Numbered from the stretch's first letter, positions 45,332 to 57,698 are shown. The stretch is 64,000 nt of DNA from Prinsepia uniflora (GCA_032719365.1 CM064872.1:45306252-45370251); one strand, 5' to 3'. Program-made: numbers and translations. The notes: generated by a model from the sequence alone, not told the origin.

Positions 45332-48300
45332 AGTGGTATCAGAGTGAGGTTGTCGTTATTCGAGCAAACAGTGTAGTTCTTGTGGTACGCGTAGGTCAAG
45401 GAAGTGATATCTCTACGTGGTCAGCCCTTGTCAACCTGATAGTAGGATGGCAATTTGATAGTTTTTGGGATTGAATAGTGGAAAGAGTGTGATTGGCCCG
45501 ATACGCCGTGCGTCAGTGTGATTCGACCCAAGTGGGGCTGTATGTGATGAACTGGTAATGTGGGACCATTGGCTCGGTCATGTGATGTTAGATTGTTGTG
45601 ATGCTGGGAACAGTAGGCTTCAGGGAACCCTAGTTAAGTTGATGGTAAGATTGGATTGGCGTCCATATGATGTCCGGACCGCGGGGTCAGTCAGATTGTG
45701 GATTATATTGCCCTCTACAGTTGGGTTCAGAGGAACCCTAGGGTGTGATTGTGGAACCCTAAATTATGATGGATACTTTGATGTTGTGAGGTCGTGGATG
45801 ACCTGGCGGACGATACTGGTTGAGTTGAGTTGAGACTAGTTGGAAATTGGTTGGACAAGTTACCAGGGTGTGGTACCTGTCGATGGAATTCTGGAGCGGA
45901 GATACAGAGTAGTGAGTACTGATGGTTGATTCCGGTTGGATGCGGAGTCTCGATAGCGATGTGTGATGGTTGGGTCTACACAAGTCTATGGCAGGCGCTA
46001 CCATCGAGGGTGGATGTGCTTGTTGAGAATCGGGGGACGTTGAAGAAACATTTCCTTTTCTTTTATGAGTTGTCAGGGTGATTGTACCTAGAATTGTTGG
46101 GTACGAGGAAGGCAGAGTTTCTCCAACTTGAGCAGAGGTACGGAGTTGTTGCTCGACATGAGTAACGACTCAAGGTTGTCTGATTCACACACTGCACGCT
46201 AGTGATTGTGATGACGATGAGCCACAAGTTGGGATGTGACTCCTTCGTGATGGACATATGTTCTGTATCTGAGATTTGGTAGTGGATGAGTTGGACTGTA
46301 CGGGATCCAGCAGGGGTTTAGATATGTTGGGTTAAGTCCCAACAGGTATGAGATGACTAAGTGATGAATGGATGAAAGGGTATGATTGAGGCACAAGGAG
46401 TTTGGATGGCGCAAGGGACGTCCTGGAAACTAGTGAATTCGGAGAGTTGTCGTCAACTCTGAAACTTGAGGGGTTGTGTGTTTCTAGTCTCACGAGGAAG
46501 TGCAAAGAAAATGTTGAAATTGGAAGAAGCCGAAGAGAATCAATGATAGTGTTGATGTGAGGTTGTGTGATTGTGAATAACATGGAGACCCGAGAGTTGA
46601 GCCTCTAAAGGGTGAGATGTGAGAACGAGACAGTAACGAATTACATCCATTTGGATGTGCATAGATTGGTTGCGGACACGTGGTTGTCCAAGTGAGTTGA
46701 GGATTTGGGAAGTCCAGTGGTTGGATATGACATTTAGTTGGAAGCATATCTATTTTCCAACATGGTTGGAACTTTGGAATCGAGAGAAGTTGTGATTGAG
46801 GCGACGAGAGGAGTGCTCGTTTCAACATTGGTGATGGGTATTCTGAAGTGAATAGGGTGACTTCTTATTTTCTACCAATGGCAGATGATGGTTGTTATCA
46901 CCAGTACATTGAGCATGTATTGGTTGGTGGACCCGTGATTTTTTTTGGGTCATCAGGAGGAGTTGGGTATTTCAAAATTAGGTGAACGTGATTTCTCCTT
47001 TTCTGCTTGGTGGCAGACGATGTTTGGTTACATGGTGTGGTGAGTGCAGTGAGTTTGTGTTTGCACTCACGTAGGATGAATTTTGATGTCATCGTCTTGG
47101 ATCATCTTTGATTTTCCCTAGGTGGGATGACGAGGATCGATATGAGTTAATTGGAGAGGACCCACAGTCTCGACGTATCTCATCATGGACTGATCTATTT
47201 AGATGTGGAAATGGTTGAGAAGGGACTCGGTAGGATGCGGATTCAAGAAGGTGTAAGACCCTATGACCTGAAATCTTGTAGTTAGCTGCGTGAGAACATA
47301 TGTAGATCCTAGGTGGAACTGGATCGTGATGTTATTGATCGGGTGATATTGTGGTGGACCAGGATGGCATGGAATGTGATGTCATGCCTAGCTGGCAGAC
47401 TTCGCCTTGCTGATTATGCTAAGCTAGGAGCAGAGGAGGATTGTATTGTGGGACAGTTGAAGAATCTCTTGGAATAAAACGAAATGATTATCCAACTTCT
47501 GTCTCGGATATTTGGATATTGGATATGGGAATGATGAGACTGACTTCTCTTCGAGGTAAATCCTGTATGATGTATTAATAGAACGAGTGGGTATCCGACG
47601 GGGTTCGGATTCGTCAGTCTTGGACATGTGAATGATGGGATTGGCTTCCTTTCGAAGTTAACCGAATTTGATATAGTGATAGAATGAACAGGTAACCGAT
47701 AGGTTCGGAGTTGATGCGTCTCGGTAGACATGGGTGAGATTGGATACTCTTTTGGCATGAATGGGTACGCCTTGGTAGGCGTTAGTCGGTTTGGTACGTG
47801 TTGGATTACGTGATTAGGAGTAACCGTTGTGATGCTGGTTGGGTGACCATGGGACTCGTGTTGGGTGATAAGTTGGAGTAATTGATCTGTCTAGTACTGG
47901 ACTGGACAGATGGGCTCTAGAATTGAAGCGTGATTGGTTACGACCGTGTTGGTAGTCGGCTTAGTTCTGATATCATTGGATTGGTTGAGAACGTGAACTA
48001 GATATTGGATACTGTGCACTGGGCCAGAGTGATTTTGATGAGTTCAGTAATTGTATGAGTAGGTGCTCAGAGCTGTGGATGGCTAATGGAACCCTAAAGT
48101 TGGGATGTGTTATCACTACTGGGCAGGTATTCAATGGGGTCCAGTTACACACAATTCGAGTGAGATGTTGGTACACGTATACCCAGATTGAGTGAGTTGG
48201 TGGTTGGTGTAACCACGGTTGCTTTGCATGAAGTTACTGCTCTGTGACTCTCACCAGCATCATGGATCACTGGGGGGGTTGACAAATATGGACGCTGAGA

Positions 48301-48960
48301 CCGATAGATGTCGCAGGTTTGAGCTTGCCCTACGAGGTGAAATCTTGTCGTTGATCTTACGCTACATTTAGGGAGATTTGGTACGAGGTACCTTAGTGCA
48401 ACTCTTGAGTGGGTTAGAGTTATGTTGGTGACTCGAATTGTAACCATGGAGCCGTGAGTACCGACTGAGTGCGACGTTATAGGACGTGTGATGTTGACAG
48501 GGTAAAATTCAGAAAATGCGGAGAAACTGTGAGAATTGATAACTCTCGGTGTGGGAGAGATGTCATATTGATTTGCAACTAGCAAGTGTTGGTAGTTTGG
48601 TGGGAGATGTTAGTGTGGATTGACAAGTGAGATCTAGTGACTCCCAGTAGGAGTAGATGTCAGGGTGTTTTGGAGCTTGAGAAGAACCATCAAGTTGAAG
48701 GTGTCAGATAAATGTGTCAGTGAAATGGTAGAATTTTCGGGTGGCATCAACTCAGAACATGTGATCAATTTCACTCGAAGTGGTCGAGTGTGGACGATGC
48801 GATGTGAGTATTAGTGGAATGTCTAGGTGCAAATAATTATTGTTCTAGTTAGTAGGTGTACAAGTGTACATATGATGTGAGATGGAATTGTCTTCCACGA
48901 GGTGGATGTGGAATCGGGATAGTTGGAATTTCGAGAACGAAATTATTTAAGGGTGAAGGT
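45332..48960 (+). mobile_element. Non-coding interior of the 42848-51650 LARD
   Basis: 3629 bp, G/T-rich on plus. No frame carries gag-pol motifs. The longest frames (about 110-146 codons at 46490-46828, 47414-47758 and 48145-48585) lie on the opposite strand and result from the strand's base skew. It ends in GAATTTCGAGAACGAAATTA, then TTTAAGGGTGAAGGT, the polypurine tract. Confidence 0.8.
45334..45345 (+). other. Primer-binding site, initiator tRNA-Met
   Basis: TGGTATCAGAGT, two bases after the LTR end CATGTCA. It matches the initiator tRNA-Met 3' end except for the last base. Confidence 0.9.
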
Positions 48961-51650
48961 TGTAATGACCCGTCCTGAATATTGGGATTAAATATTAATT
49001 AATTAATGATTCAGTATGACTAATCGGGGATTAATCGAGAGAAATCGGATAGAGGGTGTAAAATGACCTTTTTGCCCCTTGAATTGGGCAAAATGTTGTC
49101 TTTTGACTCTAGTAGTCAAACATACGAGGACTGATGACCGTGAGGTAGATCGGGATGTCACGAGTCCGTAGACAGGCAACACGTCGAAATCGAACGTCGA
49201 ATGGAGAAGTTATGGTCACGGGAGAGAAAACGGACAATTTTACGTCTTGAAAACTGTGCAAATTAATTAATATCAGATTAGTTGAGAAATTAATAAAGGA
49301 CACTTGGATGAGTGAAAAGTGTCACTCACTCGTCAGCGAGGGTTCCAGATGGGTGCATGTGATTGGCCATTATTTAAACAAACTCAAACCTCTCTCCTTT
49401 CCTCATTCGGCCGTGACCCACAAAATACACACACACATTTGTTTAACTAAACCACCCTAAACCCAACCACTCTTACTACACCGTCCACCGTGACCAGTTG
49501 AGAGAGACCAACTGAGGGACTGACCAGGAAGGAAAGGCGACACCACAGGGGGGGCAGAACTGCGACGGAGCCACGACGGAAAGGTATGAACGTTCTAACC
49601 CGAGAACCTGTCGCTTTGGACTGAAAATGGAAGTTATGATTCCAATGTTGTTTATCGTTTTTACAGACTATAATGGCTTCTAGGGACTAAGACAAGCACG
49701 TAGGGATAGGTTTCGAGGCAGAAGGTGGCCAGAGTCATGAGAACACATAGGAGGAAACAGGCCGTATGTTTCATCGATTAGGGAGGTATGATCTAACCTT
49801 GTTTCTCATGTTTTGACACCGTAGATGGATAGGAAACATTGGGACGAAGCTATAGGAGGTTGAATGGTAAAAAATGGAGTCAAATCGAATGAGTTTTGGT
49901 GTTGAACCGGGGATGCCAGTTCGGCTGGACAGGGCTAGTCTGAACCGGTTTGGACTGAGGTTGAAGATGATGAATAGTGCCTCACGTGGGCTTCACACGC
50001 ACCAGCTTGCGATGGCACGTGGGGGTGCGTCGGTAGGTTTTTGGGGAAGTTTTCAACATGTGAAATCATCTATTAGATTTGGGACTGGTTTCGTGCCGAT
50101 GGGACATCGTTTCGATATAGTTCGGGGTGTCCGAAGGTTTAGGATCGAGTTTAAAAATAGTTAAAAATTTGGAAAAATTATAGGGCTTCAATGAGAGGTT
50201 AATGATGTAGTTAGTAACCATGTAATATGGTTTGGACAGGTTTGGAAGTCCCAGTGATAGTAATGTGACTCTGGAAGGCTTACGTCACGCGTATCGAGTC
50301 GGCAGCGTAGGCTGGTATGTGAGTGGACAATGTTTTCTAAACTTTGATGCATGCATAATTGTTTTATATGTTTTATATATGTGATTTCTATAGTGTTGAT
50401 TGTGGCATGGGTGATTTACATGGTTGCACGTATTTCGAGATAATCCTGTATTTGCACGTATTTCGAGGTTTATGTTTTTGCTGTAGTTTTACGTGCTTGA
50501 GGTTTCAGTGATAGTTTGATGAACTGGTTTTAGTTTTGGAAAGATGAACTCGGGCATGAGACACATTTCAATTATGTGATCATGCCGGGGGCCCAGTTGG
50601 TTTACGAAATCGGGTTGAGACCCCTTTGAGTTATGTGATCGAGCCGGTGGCCCAGTTGGTTTTAAAAATTGAGCTTGAGGCCCGGTTTGATTTTATAAAT
50701 GTGATTTCGGGTCTAGGACCCTATGTTTCATAAAAGTGATTTTGCGTCGGGCACCCTAAATGGATTTGTTATGTTTTATGGAAATTCCGGGTAGGGCCAT
50801 TTGAGATGTTTTGAAATGACTTTATAAAACTATTTTCCATATACCATCTTAATACGAGGATCTGTGGATGGTCTCCTCCAGGTGTCTGGGACACTGGGGA
50901 AGTCATGGTGCATTACCTACGAGGGGTCATTATACGGAGTGACCTGACTGTATAGTGACTCAAGAGCAGGATTGCTATGATTAGACGTCTGGGACATCAG
51001 ACATCTGGGATGTCAGAGGTATGGTTCCAGAAAGACCCCGGACAGCACGCGTTGCTTATACCATGAGATATGACGTCTAGGACATCAGGCGTCTGGGACG
51101 CTAGGCATCTGGGACGCTCGGCATCTAGGATGCCGAAGATAGTTATGTGGTGAATATGGATTATTGGATTTATGAAATGGTATTTCGATGTTTATGGATT
51201 TGTGGTTATGGATTTGGGCAGCGACCCACTTGGTTTTGGATTTACGGATTTTGGTATTCTATTGTTTTGGGCTGAGTTCCCACGTATGTTTGGATTTACG
51301 GTTTTTGGGCTAAGGGCCTAATGGTTCATTTATGTAAATGGTTTGATTACTGGTTTTCGATGCACACATACTTTTTTGTGAAGGGCATAAATATCTTTAT
51401 GAAATGTGTTTTATGAACTTATTTATTTTCTTCCACACACAGTTTTTAAATGGTTTTAATGCCCTTCAGGTTGATCACGGATGCAGGCTGTAGTAGAGAC
51501 CGAGAAATCGCACTCCTCTACCAATCCTAGCTCGCGCTGGGAGCTCCGTATGGGCTAAGGTTTGGAATATCCCTTGTCTGGAAATTCATGTTAGACGGGA
51601 GCATAGCACATCCTGCATTAATTCTAGGGGGATTGGGATGGGTCGTGTCA
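48961..51650 (+). repeat. 3' LTR of the 42848-51650 LARD
   Basis: 2690 bp, TGTAATGACCCGTCC...GGGATGGGTCGTGTCA. It keeps the segments lost from the 5' LTR (near 49855-49925 and 50025-50150). TATTTAAA is at 49371-49378, donor-like AAGGTATGA at 49581-49589, and acceptor AG at 51468-51469. Confidence 0.9.
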
Positions 51651-51655
51651 TAAAT

Positions 51656-51832
51656 AGCTTCAAAGTATAAATCTTTGATGCCATACTTATGTTAATAAAA
51701 TTTGAGACAAATGGTTAAGGTCTTTGTAGTTTTTGTTTTAAAGAAAAATAAAAAGAAAGAAAATGAGTTTTCAAAATCTTAGTTTGTTTTGGTATTTGCT
51801 AGGGACTAGCAAATTCTAAGTGTGGAGGTATT
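51656..51832 (+). other. Distal 3' region and polypurine tract of the Athila-like element
   Basis: Follows on from 42847 and ends with TTGGTATTTGCTAGGGACTA (51789-51808) and the purine tract AAGTGTGGAGGTATT at 51818-51832, directly before the 3' LTR. The inverted homologue is at 15124-15150. Confidence 0.8.
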
Positions 51833-53380
51833 TGATAATCGTTGAATTAAGCATCATTTTTATACCTTTTATGCTTATCTTTTAATGTTTAAATACCAAA
51901 CAATAAGAGAAAATAACATATTTTTGTGTTAAATGTGCATAATTGGATAGAGAATGGAAATACGAGAATTTAGGAGAAAGAATCACCTTAATCGGAGTTA
52001 TATTGAAAAAAGTTATAACTGAAACAAAGGGAGCTACCAAAAAGGGCAAGGAAATTATGTAGAAGGCTACCGAACCAAACCGAATAGCCCAAGAACAAGG
52101 TTGGCAGCCATTTGTTAAACTGTACTAAATTTGGTTGGAGTGCGCGGACTGAATGCCTCTTCCCTTGTTTGGTGCTTGTGCACCAAACCTCTCGCCCCTG
52201 CTTCAGCGTACGTCCAACAATCTCCTTGACCCTGCTTCAGCGTGAGCCTGCCGAATTGGATTCCTGCAACCATGCCGCGTTGACTAGCCCATTTAGCACC
52301 GAAACTCAGACCCTAATTCCTCCAGCGCCCACCAAAGATCCTCAATTCCTTCAGCAGGCTTCCACCGAATCGTAACATGTTCAAATTCCAACACCTAATT
52401 CTTTCTTTCTTGTGGAAAATTATCCAATTCAAGCTTGGATTTGTTTCCTTTTTATTTAGGAAACCTTTTGAATTAGGATTATTTATTACCTTTATCCTTT
52501 AGGATTTTTAATTAATTAGTTTAATCCTTTTCCTTTTAGAATTAAATTGTAAACTTTATTTATTTGGGGATAAATTTTCTTCTATAAATAGAGAGGCTTA
52601 GGTTATTTGTAAAAGGTCGCCCATTTTTGTACCGAAGCTCTGCTTAACCAATTTTCCCTTTTTAATAAATTCAAGATTTCTTGTGCAAGGTTAATTATAC
52701 CATACTTCTTATTTTACACCTTCATTCATGACTTAGTTTGGGGGTCCCCACTTATCTCACCAAAGATTGCTCATTCACTTCGTATCCATAGGGGGTCCCG
52801 AAGAGAAAAATTGTAACACGGCCTCCTTACCTTATAGTTACCTCTTGTGCTTGAATATTGCTTTTATAAACTAATTTCTAATATTATTCTTGGTTTTGTG
52901 ATTTGTATTGATTCAATTTTCTATGTGTTTTATGATTCTAGTTTATGTTATTTGTATGTTCGCGTTTAATGCTTGATTAGATATGGGGGGTCGCAAGTCT
53001 AGATCATTGAAAGTGTCGTCAGGGGTCCCGGGCACGTACTTAAGAGAATATGGAAGTAACTTGTAAAGCTAGAATTGGAGGATTTCATAGGTTGAAGTTA
53101 ATAGAATTCATAAATGTGTTAGGTTAAAGATGAGTTAACCATTTAAATATCATATTAGGTTAGTTTAGATTAGTTTAATTACTTAGGACTTTTGAATCAA
53201 TCTATTTATCCCCAATTAATCAATCAAATGATAATCATGCTTAGGTACCCTCAATCCCCGATTAAGAACGATCCATACTTATCAATGCTACATTCTACAA
53301 AAAAGGGTTTTAATTTATATATGTTTTTAAGTGTTGAGTGTGACTTTGTGTTTACTTTAATGCTTAGTTCTAGCGTATCA
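51833..53380 (+). repeat. 3' LTR of the Athila-like element
   Basis: 1548 bp, TGATAATCG...AGTTCTAGCGTATCA, followed by TSD GTACG. It has TATAAATA at 52583-52590, then GAGAGGCTTAGG, and a polyadenylation-like TTTTTAATAAATTC around 52658-52672. Confidence 0.9.
52583..52590 (+). promoter_or_regulatory. TATA box of the Athila-like 3' LTR
   Basis: TATAAATA in the setting TTCTTCTATAAATAGAGAGG, equivalent to 438-445. It is lost in the paired 5' LTR. Confidence 0.55.
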
Positions 53381-53385
53381 GTACG

Positions 53386-54682
53386 CAACATCGAATTTAG
53401 TGTTGATCTCTTCTTGAGATGATGTGCTATGAGACCCTATGTGCCATCTTGCCTCTCTATGCATGGACCTCAAGTGCATTCCAAGTGTAGTCGCAATCTA
53501 CTCACCGTCTACCGCGAGCAGAAGCAGTCGCAACCCAGACATAAGTATATTGGTTCAATTCGTTAAATCCTTACCTTGAATTCCTAGATTTTTTAGTCAA
53601 AGTCCACAGTCCAAATTTGAACTCCATCGTGAGCTCGTTTCTTGTGTGATTCCCTTTAATCCTTTAGTGGTTCTACTCATAGAGATCTCAGAAAGATGAT
53701 TTTAACATTAAGTTGAACAATTCATGGGGCACGGTACTCCTTTCGGGTTTACGAGTTTAAAATTTTCTTTGGGGTTTTTTCTTGGAATTCCAGTTCATTC
53801 TCTTTTTATCCTTCTTATCTCTTTTTTTTCTATCTCTCCCACTCTGGTTCTGTCATTAGGGATCGATCATGGGTTTTTGTTTTGGTGGCTTGATGACAAC
53901 ACACCTACACACTAATTCATTCAAAAACACAAATACTTTTACATGCACAACCCACAAAGTCGGTGCACCCAATTCCAAGGAGATAAGGGCATGTATACGG
54001 GCCCATGAAATATATAGGGTGAGAGTGGACCCTGGACCATCAGGTTGGATATTGGTTACTGTGCTTTAGTATAGGAGGATTTGTGTGGCCCCAAATAGTG
54101 AGTGAGCCTAGTGGAGAGAGCCATAACGTTTATGGGCAAGTTGGACCCGGATATGATAGATCAATGAGTTCCTTGATTAGAATGAGTATTTTAATATTTT
54201 AAAGTGTCGAGAGATTTTTCGTCAGATATGATTTATATAGCGGAATTTTTCTTGACGACTAGGCATGCTAGTGGTGACATAGATTGAAAACATTGAATTA
54301 GGACTCAAATAGGAGTTAGGATATTCGATTAGGACTCGAACATGAGGAACAATATTCTAATAGGATTCAGAAGGAGTCATAATTCGGTAATGAGGCTCGA
54401 GAAAATCTAGAAGGTGGAAATGACGATTACAGTTTTGAATATTGAATGAGGGTTTGAGGATGAATGAGGGTTCGAGGTGGAACTCGAGACAATGTTGCAG
54501 GCACGGTAATTCTAGCTGTTGGACAGATAAGTTTGAGATTGTGTATTGATTACAAGTAGCTCAACTAGATGAAATGCAAAATAAATACCCATTGCTTGGG
54601 ATAGATGATTTGATTGATCTATACTCTTCTCTTTCTGTCTCTCTCACTTTGGTTTACTCATAAAAAATCGATCATGTCTTTT
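53386..54682. other. Mixed relic sequence between two LTR copies
   Basis: The first bases continue the decayed LTR-A interrupted at 28845. A pair of direct repeats of about 70 bp (53810-53882 and 54613-54685: CTCTTT...CTCTC(C)CACT...ATCGATCATG...TTTTTGT) brackets a segment of about 730 bp that contains the RT relic. No intact frame is seen. Confidence 0.5.
54530..54620 (+). pseudogene. Fragment of Ty3/gypsy reverse transcriptase
   Basis: Bases around 54549-54575 read CIDYK, stop, LN, stop, M. After a one-base shift, 54578-54619 reads NKYPLLGIDDLIDL. This is the order of the conserved plant gypsy RT stretch (RMCIDYRxLN...NKYPLPRIDDLxD). Only about 30 codons remain, with two stops and a frameshift. 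It is the sole pol trace in the window and cannot be tied to any of the complete elements. Confidence 0.6.
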
Positions 54683-55840
54683 TGTATAACGACTCGTCCC
54701 GGAAATCGGGATTAGATTAGTGGTTAATGAATGATTAGAGAGCTTAATCGGTGATTAGCCGAGTAATTGCGGACGGACGGTGCGAATTGACGGTTTTACC
54801 CCTGAAAATGGGCGAAACGTTGACTTTTGATTCGGGCTGTCAAACAGACTTTGGGCGATGACTGTGACGTAGTTTTGGATGTCACAAGTCCGTAGACAGG
54901 TGGCACGTCCGAAGTTATGGGTCTCGGAAGATAAGGGGTATTTTTGTAATTTGGTGCAAGGGGTAATTTGGTCTTTTACTATGCATTGGTATCTGTGCTT
55001 AATGAAGAAAACACAGAAAACAGAGGAAAACTTGGTTAGCCACCTCACTTTAAAATGAAATAAGGGTTGATATTTGTACACCGGCTTGGTGAAGAAAACA
55101 CAGAAAACAGAGGATGGAGTGGAAAAAAAAAAAAAAAACCCACCCCTTTACTTCCTTCGATCTTCATCAATTCTGTATACCTTGTGAAGGAAAATGAGAG
55201 ACTAGATGATGAGAAGGTGGTGGTGCCACCATAAAGAGATGTCGTGGATGGTTGCCGTGGAAATCGTGAAAACAGGGGAACTATGAACCCGTGGGAAATA
55301 AGTGATCCAAATACCTTCAAAACATGATCCCTTGCTTGTGGGTTGTTCAACAAAGTTGATGAGGATGATGGGACGAAGCTTGTGGTGGCCACGATGGTGG
55401 ACGACAGTGAGGTAAGGACTAGCCCCCGTGAACGTTTCTATTGAGTTTGAAAATGGTGAATTGTGTTTTGACGGTTAATAATCGATTTGGTTAATTGGAA
55501 CATGTTATGGAGCTCAAAACAAACCTAGAAGATTTGGAATCATGGCCAGTGGTGGCTGGGAACATGGAAGAAATAGGATTGAAAATGAAGGAAAATCGGC
55601 CTCGTTGGTTCGGATTATACTGAGCTGAACCGAACCGGTCTGCACCGCGTTTCCTAAGGTTGAAGATGTTGAATAGTTCGGGCACGTGAGGCCCACGCGT
55701 AGCCCTTTTGGGCGGCGCATGAGGGTGCGTGGCACTGTTCCTGGGGAAGTGTTCAACACGTGTTTTAATGTATTCCATGTAACGAACATTTTGGGACTGG
55801 TTTCGAGTCGATCGGACATCATTTCGATATAGCTCGGGCA
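54683..55840 (+). mobile_element. Truncated LTR-A copy, 5' part
   Basis: Starts TGTATAACGACTCGTCCCGG and follows LTR-A through GACTGTGACGTAG, a leader with GAGGTAAGG at 55409-55417, and TTTCGAGTCGATCGGACATC, then stops near 55840 in the middle of the LTR. A small duplication of GAAGAAAACACAGAAAACAG occurs at 55003 and 55091. The rest may lie beyond the right edge if the following transposon inserted here. Confidence 0.75.
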
Positions 55841-56340
55841 GCAAAGGGTGGGCTCGGCACTGGATGCCTCGCCGACCGACTCCCCCTTGGTGAATACACC
55901 AAGGTTCACGTCCCTCTACTTCTTCTGTATCTCTAGAATCCTCATGTCCAAGCCAGGGGAGGAAGGTGGAGGATTGAACTCTGGAAGCGGCATGGTTCAC
56001 TTGCCCCCACTTCCTGAGCTGACAGGATTGTCTCGGTCTCCTTTCGTACCTTTGTCCGCCTAGGGTTGGGGGAAAGCACTCGATCTCCCTCGATATCGGT
56101 TTGTTTTCTTTTGGGAGATCGAGGGGGACTTGGCGTCCTTGGCTTAGAGGATTGGCCCTGCCTTGAGCGATGAGTCCTCTCATCTTGCCCTTTGTCCGAT
56201 CGGTCTTTTTTCTTCTTGAGCAGATACTCGAGCCGCTCGGCAGCCTTCGACAACGAGGCAGACTCCTAAACGGTCTTATCAACCTTCATCCTCAACTGTT
56301 CACAGTCTTTGAGAATCCGGCTACCGAGGTAATACGAAAT
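55841..56340 (-). pseudogene. 3' exon of a Transposase_28-type transposon gene (decayed)
   Basis: On minus a readable frame runs from about 56330 to 55945. It goes ILKDCEQLRMKVDKTV, a stop, then SASLSKAAERLEYLLKKKKD and a Lys/Arg/Ser-rich stretch (SPPRSPKRKQTDIEGDRVLS) to LHLPPLAWT. The mix of a short amphipathic helix and a basic low-complexity region is typical of the C-terminal parts of plant 'putative gypsy type transposon' proteins. It is adjacent to the truncated LTR-A on the left. A longer frame over the same bases (55491-56282) crosses that junction and is a chance frame. Confidence 0.45.
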
Positions 56341-56409
56341 TGCATCACCGAGACATTGGTCAGCACATGTGTATAAAAAAAATAAAAAAATGAAAAAAAT
56401 CAGACTTAC

Positions 56410-56555
56410 CCTCGTCGGTGTCGATTAGGCCTGCCTTGTGCTGAAATCCTGCAACCGAAGGATGCGTTGGTTCCTATTCAATTTGTCCAAGATTTCCCTC
56501 ACTCGGTGTACAATTGTTTTCTCTTCTGTGGAAATCTCTTCGTAGGGGAACAAAC
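56410..56555 (-). pseudogene. Internal exon of the same transposon gene
   Basis: 146 bp on minus, bounded by an acceptor (TGTGTGCAG before 56555) and a consensus donor (GTAAGTCTG after 56410). It reads LFPYEEISTEEKTIVHRVRE then ILDKLNRNQRILRLQDFSTR, with one stop shortly before the donor. The exon boundaries are clean even though the gene is broken. Confidence 0.55.
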
Positions 56556-56597
56556 CTGCACACCGAGAAACTAGTCAGTACATATAACAACACTTAA

Positions 56598-56617
56598 ATA
56601 TATATATATATATATAC
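56598..56617. repeat. (TA)n microsatellite in the intron
   Basis: About nine TA units in the intron between the two exons. Confidence 0.85.
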
Positions 56618-56675
56618 ACTAATGCAAAACAATCATTATACAGAACAGAAACAAGGTCGGCCTATGCTACAAATT

Positions 56676-57018
56676 TCAACCTTGGGTTTGAAACTTGGTC
56701 GGTATTGGCGACCCCTTGGTGTCCCCCTCCCAGCTACCACCGACCAGGAAAAATTTCATTTTATACGACTTTTGAAAGTCGGTATGTCCAAAATAAACTC
56801 CCCCCGTTTTCATTTTTTTACGGTGACGGACGAAGACCCACCCCGTGCTCTGCTGTTGGAACCCAAACTCATATAGGTACATGAGTTGGGCATAGGTCGG
56901 CTCCGATTGGTCGGCCCAACGGAAGGCCGTGTAGAGGGAGCAGAGCAAAATCCAGACATTGGGATTGAGCTAGGTGAGTCCTACCCCCATATTCTTCACC
57001 ATCTTCGGCAGCCAAGGA
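56676..57018 (-). pseudogene. Transposase_28-like domain exon, downstream half
   Basis: On minus, after LTR removal, the frame reads LPKMVKNMGVGLT, stop, LNPNVWILLCSLYTAFRWAD, SEPTYAQLMYLYEFGFQQ, GWVFVRHRKK and MKFFLVGGSWEG. The pattern (G-L-x-x-x-Q-L-x-P-N-x-W ... E-P-T ... L-Y ... G-W-x-x-x-x-x-R ... K-x-x-F-F-x-V-x-G-x-W-E) is that of the PF04195 'putative gypsy type transposon' domain. The frame continues without a break across the solo LTR into 62817-62890, which confirms that the LTR split this exon. One in-frame stop is present, so it is a pseudogene. Confidence 0.65.
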
Positions 57019-57698
57019 TGAAAGGACCCACCCGCAATCCCGCGGGATTATGGGATACATCATGCTCCCGCCTAACCCACGTGCGACACGAAGGCCAAAC
57101 AACCGTCTAACCTCTGTGGAAACTACTGTGGATCGTGTGTATGATGTCTCCGCCTCACTAACAATAGCCCGCAATGCATCAACCTGGAGGGTATCGAAAA
57201 ACATAAAAGACTGTGAGTGGACAAAAATAAATCATAAGTTCAAAAATCATTTATAAGAATAGATAGTTACGCCCTCGATGTAAAACCAATGCATGCATTC
57301 GAAAACCAGTTCATTTTTAGCATAAGAGACCCATTTCATTTCCAAGATAATAAAAACCATGTATGAAAACTAAAATCATTTCCTTTACTCAAGTCCGTTT
57401 CTCAAATCCAGGGCCTCAGCCCAAAACTATAAATCAACGGTATGGGAACTCATCCTAAAGATCCACATATCCAAAACATCCGAGCCACTGCCCAGAACAT
57501 CTGAAAACCAGAGAGAAACCAATCGAAAATCAGAATCAATCAATCTGCTGGATCTCACATATATCAGGCATTTCCCGGATATCAACGAGTCTTTAAACTC
57601 AAAACACAATCAATAGGCCTCAGGGATATCACAATACCCGAGTCTTTAAACTCAAAATATATACCGAGTCTTTAAACTCAGAACATATAAATCCAGGG

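Larger units (their letters stand above)
42848..51650 (+). mobile_element. LARD-like element, second subfamily, TSD TATAT/TAAAT
   Basis: 8803 bp: 5' LTR 42848-45331, initiator tRNA-Met PBS at 45334-45345, 3629-bp non-coding interior, polypurine tract ending at 48960 and 3' LTR 48961-51650. TSDs are TATAT (42843-42847) and TAAAT (51651-51655), one mismatch. The 5' LTR is about 200 bp shorter owing to two deletions (one near 43745, one of about 127 bp near 43835). The LTRs differ by several percent. The PBS side of the interior is related to that of 16356-25498, so the two belong to one family although their LTRs have drifted apart. Confidence 0.9.
28846..53380 (+). mobile_element. Athila-like Ty3/gypsy element carrying three nested insertions, TSD GTACG
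   Basis: The full span is bounded by LTRs starting TGATA and ending TATCA and by exact TSDs GTACG at 28841-28845 and 53381-53385. After removal of a LARD (29810-36668), a MITE (36886-37459), a second LARD (42848-51650) and their TSDs, about 8.3 kb remains. That remainder is: 5' LTR, tRNA-Asp PBS (37808-37825), leader, gag relic (39860-41097), a long 3' non-coding region, polypurine tract and 3' LTR. No pol is present. The LTRs differ by roughly a tenth by eye, so the element is old. Confidence 0.9.

Noticed and set aside
48145..48585. 146-codon frame on minus within the LARD interior, and similar ones at 46490-46828 and 47414-47758.
   Set aside because: All run against the element's own direction, in a G/T-skewed strand where stops are scarce in reverse. 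No motifs, and no counterpart in the related interior at 19536-22325.
55491..56282. The longest open frame (263 codons, minus).
   Set aside because: It crosses the junction between a truncated LTR and a transposon exon and has no domain. A different frame over the same bases (55942-56253) makes coherent protein sequence.
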